Source: Pleuronectes platessa (Eukaryota > Chordata > Actinopteri > Pleuronectiformes > Pleuronectidae). From it: a stretch of DNA of 64,000 nt. A model generated the notes under the pieces. That model saw only the letters and a program-made list of their open reading frames with translations, was not told the DNA's origin and ran no database searches. The DNA lies in assembly GCF_947347685.1 (NCBI RefSeq), contig NC_070638.1, forward strand, positions 8,476,325-8,540,324, written 5' to 3'. Below are positions 12,400 through 25,500 of the stretch, piece by piece (position 1 is the stretch's first letter; each line of letters starts with the position of its first letter). Made by a program: the position numbers and the translations under genes.

Positions 12400-15300
12400 A
12401 TATATTGTACAGTCAAAAGTATATGAAATAAAATGTGTCATCTTTGTGGTGTCCAAGTGTCTGTCTGATGAGCCCAAACCCACTGCCTCCGTCATCCCAT
12501 GTTATTCTGCTCACAGAGGGGTGGAGCTTTTATTTGCATCTTGTCTCTTTCATGCTCGGGGAACTGACCAAGACCGTTAACTTTCGGAGCAAAATCATTT
12601 AAATTAGGTTTGATTGATTCTTAAAGCAATGAATACGATTTACTGCTGGAGAATCCATTACTTCAATACTTCCCAGGGGCTGATTATGTGGTGTAAATAT
12701 TAATAAGCCTGCAGCAAATACGTAAATACACGAGATCTCAGAGATAGTTGCTGAATTCTTTCCTTGGGTTTTGCTGTTTGATGGGATACTTTTCTGTCCC
12801 TGCTTCCTTTTGGTATTTGGCTCGTGCACTATTCTAGCATAAGAGACATCACATAACTGCTATACATTTCCATTAGATCTGGATAGGAAATCCATGGCTG
12901 CTCAGTATTACGACCTTCCACACAGGTTTTTCCGATCAATTCAGGCTCTACTATAGTTATTACTTTCCATCCTGCCCTGGCAGCAGTCACGGGACAGTCG
13001 AGCACCGGGCACTAATTCTATTTCACGATCAAGTTGCCTGCCGCAGGCTCTTTTTCTGCTCCTCTTGATATTGTGCGCTAAAACACCCTTTTTACAGTGT
13101 CCTTAAATCATGATACATCTCAACATGTGTCTTCAAAATAGCCAGGGGGTTGACTTGGGTGCAGAAATAAAATAATATGATGACACCCTCTTTTAATAGT
13201 CCAATTTGTCACCAAAAGTATGAAGATAATCCCATTATCTTTTCCCTCAAGATATAGTGAGTCAATTATTTATTGTGAGGATCTGAAGCCGTTACAACGA
13301 GTTCATCTAATTTTAAAATCCTATATCAATTTTTAAGGTTGTTCATTTTAAATTAGGTTGACTTATTATAATATATAAAATGTACCAATTCTTTAATAAT
13401 GTGACTTGTGTACTTACATTGTCCAACAATGTTTAAACTCAAACTTTGTTTTGGTCGCCTGCTAATTGACAACCGCTCCCATGATCCCATGCTGCTTAAT
13501 ATCATCAAACTCTGTAACTTTCCTTATTGTTTTGATTGCGACACCTCCAGCAGTGGAAGTTACGTTTTGTATGTTTTAGATCATAAATATCTGCTGTTTG
13601 AAATCCTATCGTCTCTACCACAGCTTTTCTCTGCCTCCTCTGTAACGGAGCCACTCAACACCGTTTTCAAAGCGTTTAAATGGCTGTATTCATATTCTCA
13701 TACATTCACTTCTCCCAGACGGGCTCACTATGAAGAATCAAACACACACTCTGCCAGATATTTTGCCGTCTGCATGGTCTGGGGTTATTTGGCTCTGATG
13801 AGCACAGTATGCTCGTATGCTTTCATCCATCCACTTGGCTCTGCTCTACCAATGTTCCTTGGCTGCTGTAATTCATCAGTTTCATTTATCGTGCCCGGAC
13901 CCGCTGGATGTTTATTTAACACTTTCACTCACTGCTCATTCCCCACACAAGATTAATCACAGATCTGACTTCGCTCCGGGCCTTCTGACACAGAGGTAAT
14001 GGGCAGTGGCTTGGAAAGGATTTGGCGACACACACGAAATGAAGCAGAGCAAAGGAAAACAAAACAAAAGAAGAAGACGAAGGTTGAGGTTGCAGGGGAG
14101 GAGGCCGAACGTTAGGTACCAGTTGCTGCTGACATGACACAAAAGTTTGAAAACCAGGGGCCACACCAAATCCCAGTTGGTCAATGAAGGGCGGCTCATC
14201 CTGGCTGTGGATCTGAACCTTGATGCCTGCTTCGTAGGAGGTCTCATCTGTGGATACAGCAGGCCAGAACATGTGACACAAGGTGGTTGCTTATGGAAAC
14301 CCGCTTTGTGGGGAGTGATGCTGAGATGGATAAATCGAGAGTCTTTAAACTCCCTGATAGAAGCTAATGAGAGAGAAATACTCATATTTTAGTGTAACAG
14401 AATGTAATAGTTTATAAGTTTGATGACAAAGGTCCCTGTGACTTCAGATCCGTCCCATTTTTGTGAATATCAGAGGAACGCCTGCAGGGACTTTCATTAC
14501 AAATGACATCATAGACTGTAAATAAAGACGGATTTTATTACAGCTCCCAAAAATGAAGCCAAATCATCTAGATGACCACCTGCTGGCTGGATGCAGTGTA
14601 GGTCAATGACCCTGCCTCCTCCATGTAACTGGATGGTGCGTGGAGCAAACTTAAAACATCAAAGTACGCTAAACTATGGTTTCTGAGATTTCAGGTCGTT
14701 CTCATCACACTGATGTTTGTTCAAGTGCTTATTTTCCCAGTAAGTTTGGTTTGAATAAGTTATTTGATGCTGAGATGCTCTATTGGCGGAACCTTACTAC
14801 CGTGGCTCCACTCAATGATCTTACTGCCAAAACACCGGATCCAAAGGACCTCAAAGTGCAAGATAGCAGCCTCTGTATGCAAGATGGTTTGGCTTCATTT
14901 TTGTAAAACAGGAGGAAGTCCTCCATCTTTATTTACTGTCTATGTCTTGGAGTCAAGGATTAAGTGATTACAATTTGGTTAAAAGGGTTAAAGGTGATTG
15001 TCACTCAGACCACACAAAACATGTTTTGGACATTAATCAGCTGATCTAGACAAAATTATGATCTGATGATTTTACATTTTGCTTTATCATAACAGTCAAA
15101 GGTAAACTTCACTGTGACATCTCCAAAAACTATTTTCTAGTCATTATCCAGAGTAATAACTCAGAGGCTCAGTGACCATATGTATCTAACTCGAGTAGTA
15201 GTAGTAGGCAGTGATTCTAGTTTATTATATGAAGTGACACATTGACATACAGTAATATAGGGATTTGCAGGTTAAACAAACAAAATGGAGGAGTCTCCAC

Positions 15301-18300
15301 ACAACTGCTGCACAAGATAGAATTTCTGAATGGTGCTCAGAGCCGCACTGACCTGTCTCTCCCCAGACAGGGAGGTATTCATCCTGCTGGATATCCAACA
15401 TGATCTCCAGGCCGTTCCCCGTGCCACCTTTCAACGTGGTCAACAGAGGGTTGCCATCCAATCCCGAGTTGAACGTGTAGCATTTTCCGTAGCGTGTGTA
15501 AATCTGTAAAGAGAAAACAAGGACAGAAAGAAAAACAGGAGTATAAATAAGAAGTCAAACCTTTTACAATGTGCTTTGGTAATGGATGTATAAATGTCAG
15601 CCTGTAACTGTGCAGGACAGGTAATCATTGCAGAGGGGAACCCTACTGGCTTTAAACAGGCACCTGGCTCTGATTTGAGGAATTAATGGGAGCTCTCCAA
15701 GCAGCCGCAGCAGCAGCTATCAATCTTTACCCAATTTCACTCTAAATTTCCCCGGAGTCATTTATAGTGAACACACTACTTTACTGCCATTAAAGAGGAA
15801 ACATCGGCGGTGGGTGTTGAATCGTGTTTTAAAAACCCTTGACTGACAAACATCTTAGGAGACTGAACCTGTGCCAGTGAAGCTCACTGGCTCTTAACTA
15901 TTGATGTGTTGGTTTCACTCACATCAAATATCTGTGTTGTGAATCAATTACTCCAACCGGGTTGAGTAATTTATTTTCAGGTTTTACTCTCAAGCACTCA
16001 GCACTCGACAGACTTCACAGATATTTTTTTTGATTTTATGGTTTTTCCGTGTGATTAGAAAATGATCCCTCCTGCCAACAGGTAGAAATAAATCTGGACT
16101 GTGATTAGAAATGCTGACATTTCAAATTGAATTCACTCTACGGTTCGGATAGAGACTGAATATTTCTTAATACAGGTTAATTCAAGAAAACTTTTCCAAG
16201 ATACAAGTCTACCAATTGAACATACTAGAGAGTAAAAACAATTTTTCGACATTAATTATTATGCGCAATAGTCCCCTTAAATTCAATTGAGCTGCACCAA
16301 ATTGCACGCTTTAGAGAGTGAAAGAAAAACCCTGGATGCGCCCCTTGAACGAGATCTGCACCATAAATCAAATGGGTTCTTCCACGACCGATACCACATC
16401 ACTCCACCAAGTTTCATGGAAATCTCTCCATCAGTTTTTTCTATCAGACAAACAAACCAACCAATAAATAGCCGACAATGAATATCAGTGCAACAAACTG
16501 ATTTCAGGTGTCATATAAATTGTCTTGTGTCCATGTGTTGTCATTATGGGGTAATGTAGAGATGGATGAGGGGACAATACCAATTTAAACCTTTGTGGAA
16601 TAAGGCTGCAGCATAAGAAAAAGGAAGGAATCCATCTAATGATAAATCTCTTTCAGTTTCCAGTCTGGTGAGGTTTTGGTTTCGAGCCCTGCTGGGTAAA
16701 AACTCGAGCACTAAGGGGATGGCAAAGCTGCTCTCTTGAGAGTCAGAGTCAGTGTTCCATGTCCAGACTCGGTACAGCTCAGACAGATAACTGAGCCCCT
16801 CTCCTTTCCACCCGCTGGCTAAATAATGAGGTCTGCAGTGTGAGCAGAAACCTAGAGTCTAACCAGTGACTGTTATTAAAGGGTAGATACAAGAGGAGCT
16901 TTATTCAGTCACGACACAGCCACAACACATGGTGCTTAAGATATAAACACACATTCTAAATACAAATTACGATCTATATCTGGCTGATATTAGCAGTCAC
17001 AGTCCAGCTGGAGCTGTCACAGTTACTTGCTTTTAATCACTGATATCTAGAGAATTTCCAGTGGATGTTCAGATTTGCGTTGGGTTTGTGTTTTAAATCT
17101 ACAGGCGTGTTCCCCCAGCAATTATTTTCCCTGCTGTAGAAATAAATGTGTCACTCTGCTTCTCACTGCAGACGTTTCACCATTTCGTCTTGTGAGGATT
17201 GTGACACTAAAAGCTGTCAGTGTGTGTTGATTTATTTAGATTTATTAAGGAAATCACCATCTGGAATAACGTCCTCCACTTCGTTCGTGCAGCATTTACT
17301 CAAAGGGGACAACACTCTTCCGCCTGGTGTTTGAAATGGAGAAACTCGGCTGTATTTTTGAAGCGAGACCATCTATTTGCAAGCCCTCCAGATGTTTAAT
17401 TAGAGAAGCTACAATTGTAATTTGGATTGATTTACGATGTCTGAATAATTGATGTTCATATTTTCTTCCTCCTTAATCTCGTTGTCACGGTTTATAAACC
17501 TGGCAGCTCAAGACCTCGCCCCCGTGTGAATATCGCTGAATGAGAAACTTCTAAATCTGCGAAATACATTGTCATTGATGGAGACATTGATTTCCCACCG
17601 CAATGTGGAGTTCAGGCTGTGTTTGTTTCCTCCGTCGAGTCTTTGAAGACTTTAATAATTCACAAGCTGTCATGTCTGAGAGGCAAAAACAGGACAGGCT
17701 TGTTTGCGGCTTTGAAACATCAACACCTTAAAACATGCCGGGAGAACGCCTGCTGGAGGGAGCGTTGTCAAATGCTTGCATGAATTATTAATACACCTTG
17801 TGAACAACATTCATATCCACACCTGACAAACACCATCTTTCTTTCTCGTACATACAGTGCTGAAGTTCTTGTAGGTGCACGATTCCCCACGAAACCTGCA
17901 CTCCAGCAGCATGTCCTGCAGCTGGTGGCCGAGGCGTCCCATCATCTCAGTGGTGTCGATGCGGTAACCGGGGGCCGGGGTGTAGTTGGTGAAGTCCAGC
18001 AGGCTCAGGAGACCCGGTTTGTGGCTGTCCTTCAGGATGGACAGGCCCCGCTCCATCACCGTGTGGTTGGGATACATGAGGTCCATCCAGTAGCCGCTGT
18101 GGTAGAGGTCATCCTTGGTCAGATTGGACACACGGAAAACGTTCTTATTGCAGAAGGTAACGGCCGGGAAGGACATGTTGTGAGCCCACACCATGTAGAT
18201 CTTGGTGATGGCCGGGTAGGACATCAGGTATTGGATTCGATTCCAGGACCAGGTGGCGAGGAGACTCAAACACACAAAAAAGGCCATGATCCAGATGACC

Positions 18301-21300
18301 CGCTGCGGTTTGGACTTGTCCGGAGAGAAGACAAACCTTAAACCATGGATCTTGGTCCTCGTTATAAAAGCCACTGTGATCTCTTTCATCGTTGTTTTCA
18401 GCGAGCCGGACTCGTTGTGGCTTTGAGGAATTGTTTCCTGGGCATCATTTAGTTTCTGTGGCCCCAGGGCGATGGATTCGGACGTGGGTGCTTTGACCAT
18501 AATTGCTTGAGCCGAGGCAGGTGGTTATTTAGCAGACGCAGTTTCTCAGTGGCCCACCACAGACTTCCCTCATTCACACACTGTGGCTCTCCCCACAACC
18601 ATCTCCAGGCTTATTTATCAAAAAATGTCCAGGTAGCAGCGAAGTCCTACTATTCAGGCTTGTAAAGGTATCAACAAAGGAGGTGTGGTCCTTAGGGGAG
18701 GTAAAATTGATTTACATAATGATTCCTTTATGAGAGAAACAGCTGAATCACTCCATTAACAAAAACCATCAAGCGTAACCATCACCAGTCCTTCATCAAT
18801 ATATAAATGGCCGTGAAAATTGCAGAGGTAGGCGACGGCTTCACTCACAGAGGCAATCACTTTTGAAAATCCGGTGAGGCTTACCCCTGTTGCTCAGATC
18901 TTTCACTCCTCCATCTCCCTCTCCAGTGCCAGACAATACTTGCAGATTTCGCTGGGTTCTCTCTTTGTGCCGTTGTTCCCCCGAAATACAACTCCTCCCT
19001 TTTCCCACAGATTGAAGAGATGCTTTTTAGTCCATTGACTTGCAGCCTGCAGAAAGGAGTAGAAAGCTTGTTGCCCCTCTACACACACTCTCTCTACAGT
19101 CGAATGGAGAATGAGGTGGAGCCAGTGGATAAAATTGTTTTCCTCCGGTGATGAAGTAGACCTCCAACGGTACAGAGAGGCGGGGGAAGGTATCAATCAA
19201 AGTGGAAATAATTGTGATAAAGAAATTGTCCAACCTGAAAAAAGGATGAAGTCTGAAATTTTTTATTTTTTTAACTGCAGCTCAGTCATGAATCAATATA
19301 TATATATCTATATAGATATATATATATAAATGATAACTGAGGGGAGGCAGCTCGTATGAGAAGTACACGGCAAAATGCAGTTGCGGTGAGAAATACGCCG
19401 TTATAGAGCATTTTCTAGTTCTTCTTTTTTGCCAGTTTCAAATATAATTTCAGGAATGTAGCGTAATGAAGTCTGAGATTCTGCGGCATGCAGATGTGGC
19501 ACTGGCTGATATTAAAGGTGCTTTGCTCCACTTGTGTGAGCAAATCAGAGGATTCAGCTTGGCACAGAGCTCAGCTTCATACCGAGAAGATTTTTTTATT
19601 ATGTTAGCTGGAATAACTCCAGTTTGTAATGTGAATATTGGCGCGGTAACCTGATCACAGCTGTGGTGATATATGGCTTTAGAAACTGATTCACAAAAGT
19701 GGAGGAATAAACGTATTTCCAGGAGAGGGGATCATTTTGGAATTACATGCATTTGACTATAATAAGTGGATTTGATCCAGTTTAAATATGAGCAGAAATA
19801 CGGTGGAAATGACTTGTAGGCGATGGAGTCTGAATTTAACCAACTGGATCGATGTACACATGTCAGGGATTGCCTGAACTGATGTTTCGGTGTCCAACAT
19901 TTAAATATTTAAAGCTGCAGCTATACAGACCTGACAATGAGGCGATGAATACAAGTCTTACGGAATATTGCCCTACTTTTTGTTGTAGGGATTATAAGGG
20001 TTGATATGAATTCTGCGTCTACGCCCAATATGAATATGTACATAAACATGGATGATATGACGGCTCCCCAAAAGTGAAGCCAAAGCATCTTGATCGCCAC
20101 CTGATGGCTGGCTGCCGTATTGGTCATGAACCTTGCCTCCTCTGTTAGTTGATGGGACATGGGCCTCACTAAATGGTCAAAGTATACGTCAAACAGATTT
20201 TTCCTCAAAGATGAGACTAACTCTCGATTGATCAATGCAGGTGTCTCAGCAGGACGTTGTTTCGGCAGAATATGGCTTCACATGAAGTCTTCAGCTTTCA
20301 TATGTGGGATATTTTGGCCTCGTTTCTGGACAGTGGGAGGAAGTGGAAACTCGTCGCCCATCTTAATACACAATCTAGAGCTAGTCAACTGTTAGCTTAG
20401 CATAGGCTGGAAGCAAGTGAAAACAACTAACACGGCTCTGCACTGCACCAAAATATTTCCCCAGCACATGACTCCCTTTTCAACAGCAGTATCCCTATTT
20501 ATGTATGGACGAATCGCACAAGCAATAACGTTTTAATTAGCGAGCATTAGAGGTGCAGGAGGGGACCGGCCAGCCCAGCTGTTTCACTCTTTATGGTCTT
20601 TTAAACTGACCTAATAGTCTTTAGATTCATGTACAGACCTGACAGAGGTGTAAATTTTCTCAATTATTCTAAGCGCAACGCAAATAAACATTACTAAGTA
20701 TTGCTCTAAGACCAAGTAGGGTAGAGTTATGAATATAAAAATCAACTGAAAAAAACGTTGCTCTTTTTGTTTACCGTGAGAGGAAACTGTTTTCTTTTCT
20801 TCTCCCTTCGCTGCCGTTTTAAAACCATCGGGCTGCTTTAAAATGTAATCACCACCGATTTATCCCTGATGCCTTTTTCATTGACAAGTTTTGTCCTATT
20901 AAATTACAGCTCTGCAACTTAAATGCCAAGATTTCATCACACTGGAGTAATATAATAATAAAAAAAACACCACTATGCGATAGTGTTAAAGGAGGAGAAG
21001 TGTGCACTGCAAAAAGGAGGAGTGTGATTAGAAGGCGAGAAATGTAATTGAAGTCCATTATAACCTGCTGGGACACACGTTCAGTATTCCCATGTGAATG
21101 TCACTCAGCACAGGAGGATAAATTCTATAAAATGCCTTTAATAGAATTACTAGAAAGTCAAACTGCAGACTTGGGTTGATTTAAAACAGTGCATCTTCTT
21201 TTGCTGCAAATTGCTATTTGGCCCAATTTTTTTTTTAATAAGATGATTATATCAAAACATTTCAATTAATTTCAAGTCAATTTAATTGCAACCAAAAAAA

Positions 21301-22536
21301 ATTATCCGCTCATAACAGAGGCAGTTAAACAATGCAGAGCCGTGCTCTGTGTTCAGAGGTTAACGGTCTGATAACATTAATGAATGTCTTGATGCTGACA
21401 AATAAAAAGAAGCCAAAGTTAAAGTTCCAGTTGTTTTTCCCTCTGTCAAAATTCAGGGCAACATGATAACCTAATAAATTGCCTGAGCACAAATCCCCCC
21501 CCCCCCCCCCCGACATACAGTTACTGTATGTCATGTCTGCAAGATGCTTATATCTTCCATGCAGCCTTTATAGCCCTTTTTGTTTGAACCTGTTTATTCT
21601 TGAGATAGGGTTTGTTGATTGAAGGATTTTAAAGCAAACAAAGAGCTTGGGGTTTTGCATTAGCGACAAATAACAAACTCAGTTTAGGACCAAATAAAGC
21701 AACATAAAGAGAGGACAAATCTTATTGCTGCATGAGCAACAGGCGAGTAAATAACGCCAACAATACCAGCTTATCAGGGCTGGCTAACTGGTTTCTCCTC
21801 CTATTGACCAGCTGCATCAATTTCCTCTATTCTTGGTTTCTTTGGAAAATCTGTCAATAGATATGAGGCACATTTAAGTGGTGAGTTAATTGCTTGAGCT
21901 CATTTGTCCTATACAAGCCCAGTGGAGGCTAAGGGGGCTGGGGTGGGGGGGCGGCTTTCTCTATCTCCGAATGCTCCCTCGTCAGCAGTTTGAACCGAAT
22001 CGCAATTTCATCACTTCGCATCTTCATGGGTCTGGTACTGGCAACGCAGGAGAATCACCATTAGTCTTTTGAACATGTGCTCTCTGCAGCAGCCGCTCTC
22101 CACCCATATGTACTGTGGGTTGTGCATTCAGCAACAAATATAATGTGTTTGTCAATATTCTGCACCTGAATCATTACTTTATTATCATTATAAATTATCA
22201 ACAGGACTGGAGATGCATGCTGAACATTCATTTGACAGAAAGTGAATGTGCTGTATATCAATAAAAAAAAAGAGCTGTTGAGGTCTATTATTCTCCTACT
22301 AAGAATAGTAATGAAAACCATAAAATAACCAAACATTAACTATTTTTGCCACTTGGGGGCAGTGCAGCTATCTGAAAACGCTGCATCTCTGATATATCAT
22401 TAACTCATAATGTTGCCATAGCCAGCAGTTACTATTTTTTTCTTTTTAATAAATGTGTTTTTACTGGGCTATGAGTCTGAACATCAGTTTTGAGTCACCT
22501 TATAACACTGATTCTTATACAATGACATTCTTACGT

Positions 22537-22590
<54 letters not shown>

Positions 22591-25500
22591 CTACAAACTG
22601 CAATTAAGAGAACACCTGCAGATAGAAAAAACATGCAAATAGAGACAACACGTCGGATTCAGAAAACATCTTCATCAATTTGACGACATGTGCGCTGCAA
22701 AAAGTCTCAACACGTGCAAACACAGAAAAACGCTGCAAATGGCATTGAACTAGAGCCGGAAACATTTCCAGGGTCGTCAAATAGATGATGTTTTCTTAAT
22801 TCTCACATGTTTTTTTAATAATTGTATGTGTTCTATTGTTCAGTGATTAATAGACAGTTTATTATGACATTATTGGAATCTTCTTGTCATTGTACGCAAC
22901 AGAAGAAATTGCCGATAGAAGCTAAATGCTCTGATGAGCTGAGGTAAACTGATAATAGCTCTTTTCAACTATTTTCACATCGAACATAATCATTTCTCCA
23001 TTGTTAATATAAATAATGAGTGGAATATGCTCGAATGAAGTTCTACCAATGTACTGGTACATGTTTATTTTCTTCAGTAGAATCAATGACCTGCTGGAGT
23101 ATGGATGAAAGAACAAGGCAGTGAACTGCCAACCTGTGTGAACATTAATTCTGTATATTTCCCCAGCACCTATATTATTGGAAACAACCTCTACAGCTGT
23201 ATGAAGTCTGGAGGTTGGAGGTTTTTCCAATTCACTCTATGAAATTGGGAAACAGCAAATTTTCCCAAACTGGTGCAACACTCTGCAATTGTGTTTCTGC
23301 ACTGCACTGTTACACAACTTTACTCTCGCTAACGTTTCCAAAACTTGTTTATTTTTTAAATCAATTTGCAAAATCACTAATTTAATTAAAATAACTCAAG
23401 CACAATGTTGCATTTATGGAAGAATATAAAGCGCTTGGGGCAAAACTTAATGATCTCTCCTCTCTATAAAATGACTGGCCTCCTTTTTTGAAAAGACATT
23501 TGTGCTGCTCCCAGGCTGTCATTGTTATCTTCCAAACACGTTTCATCTTTGTCTCAGTATTCAAGCATGTAATTAGAGAATCATGGCGCAATAAAATTTA
23601 TCAAGCAGAAATACAGAGCAGCTGATTGCAGTTTGATGGAAAAGAAAAGAAAAGAACTATTTAAAGACCTTCAGTTTTTTTTACATATGAGACTATACTT
23701 TGGACCGTGAGACTGACGGGAAGTGACACTAACCATCCTCTTTTATGTTGAAGCTCAGCTGAGTCCCAAAGGTCTCATTAGAAGAGTTTTAACTGAGGGA
23801 AGGGAAGAGCTCCTTCAAGGCCCGGTGAGAATGGTCAGCACCAAATGAAATCCTTGCAGCAATTAGATGCACATCCGAAACACACCCTGCTCAGACAGGG
23901 CAGAGACAAAGACCAAAGCAATGAAATAAATAAAATAAACCTGTTTCTAACCTTAATGTCCACTGAACAGAGTGGTCGACTCATGAATTAATGAACATTT
24001 TTAATAAATGGTGACCGTCTTAGTATTAGATGATATATGTACATATATATAAATATATATATATATGGCATATACATGTACATGATGACAAAGTGAATAT
24101 ATTTGGCGTTTGGACAGAAAAGAAGCAATTTGATTGCTACATCGGATTAACATGTAATTGAGACATTTTTCACATGACATTTATATACTGAATAATTAAC
24201 TGATGAATCAATAAATAATCATTCAAAATGATTAAACATATCATTAATAAAAATGTTAGCTGCAGCTATTAGTGAATGCTTATTAAAAATACATGAGCAT
24301 AAGAGCCGCAGCTCCTGATTGTCTTCATTATTGAATAATCTGGTAATTACTGTCTTTCTTAATCAGCCATTTGTTTTGTCTTTAAAATATCAATCAATAG
24401 TCATGATCATTTTTCCAGTGCCCAGGGTAGCATCTTCTAATTCATTCAAATTCCGGACCACAAAGATCATCACCTTAATGCTTTTTAATCTTTATTATAA
24501 TTCATTCACTGATTAATCAACCTAACATTATAGCTCTTAGTAAAAAGCTTGTTTTTTGGTTCTATTCTTAATCATTTATAGAAATGTGAGTGCAATTCAT
24601 GAGATTTGATGGTCTAGACCAAATTATATATATATAGATATACAGTTCATACACTGGCTGGTTTTAGTATTACATTTTCCACCTAAAAACCTATGAGGCC
24701 CTGTAATATTTAAAGCTTGAATAAATTTGGTTGATTTGGTGAATATTAAAATAATATTCCACATAAATTAAATTGAAACTTCTGAACAGTGAGTTTGGGA
24801 TTCCTGGCGGAGATACTTAACATGCAGCACACTTACATTCACATGAAAACTTTACAACTTTACTTCCTGTGAATTCCCAGACCGAAAAAAAAAAAAATCA
24901 AGTTGGAAAAGAGGCTGAGAGGAAGTGTTGTGATACACTGTGATTTAAAATGACCTACAGACTCACAGACTGGAAGAAAGACGGGAGAAAAACCCCACAC
25001 AGGTCTGTCACTCTGGTGGACAGGCAGCTTCTTTAGCAGAGGGAGACATCTTGTGGCCTGACTCTAAATGAAACTAACCTCCTACTGACTTGGAAAAGAA
25101 AAAGCAGCAGAGCCACTCAGTATGCTGCACGGGTAATGCAAGGGAAGCAGGAATGGATTTTTAGCTAAGAGAGGCTTATACTGTGAAAAAAAACCATATA
25201 AAATTCATCAAAAGGAGAGAAATATTGGCATGTACTTTGCAAGAAAAATAAATAAATAAAGCAACCCCCCAAGCCGTTTTTGGCAGAGAGCGCATTCAAA
25301 ATATTACACTTAAAAAAAAAAAAAAATCCTTTCCTATAAGTGAGGTATTCTTGAGTTGCTGCAAGGTGTTCTTTCAGGTTCGGTAATGGGAAAGGCAGGA
25401 CAGGAAGGAGTGTTACTTATTTGAAATCTACAGTCGCTGTGAACATCTCTGACGCAGCATGTACTGTACCCCCCCCCCCCCCCCGGCAGAGGAGGGCAGG

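Noticed and set aside
12338..12580. Plus-strand ORF with Arg-Glu repeats (also 22453-22683)
   Set aside because: These are reads through (GA)n microsatellites.
13408..13956. Plus-strand 182-codon ORF in the intron between exons 3 and 4
   Set aside because: No recognisable domain. The composition is Ser/Phe/Cys/Leu-rich, like translated non-coding sequence, and no splice context or start context was convincing.
17925..18341. Plus-strand 138-codon ORF
   Set aside because: It is the antisense shadow of exon 1b.
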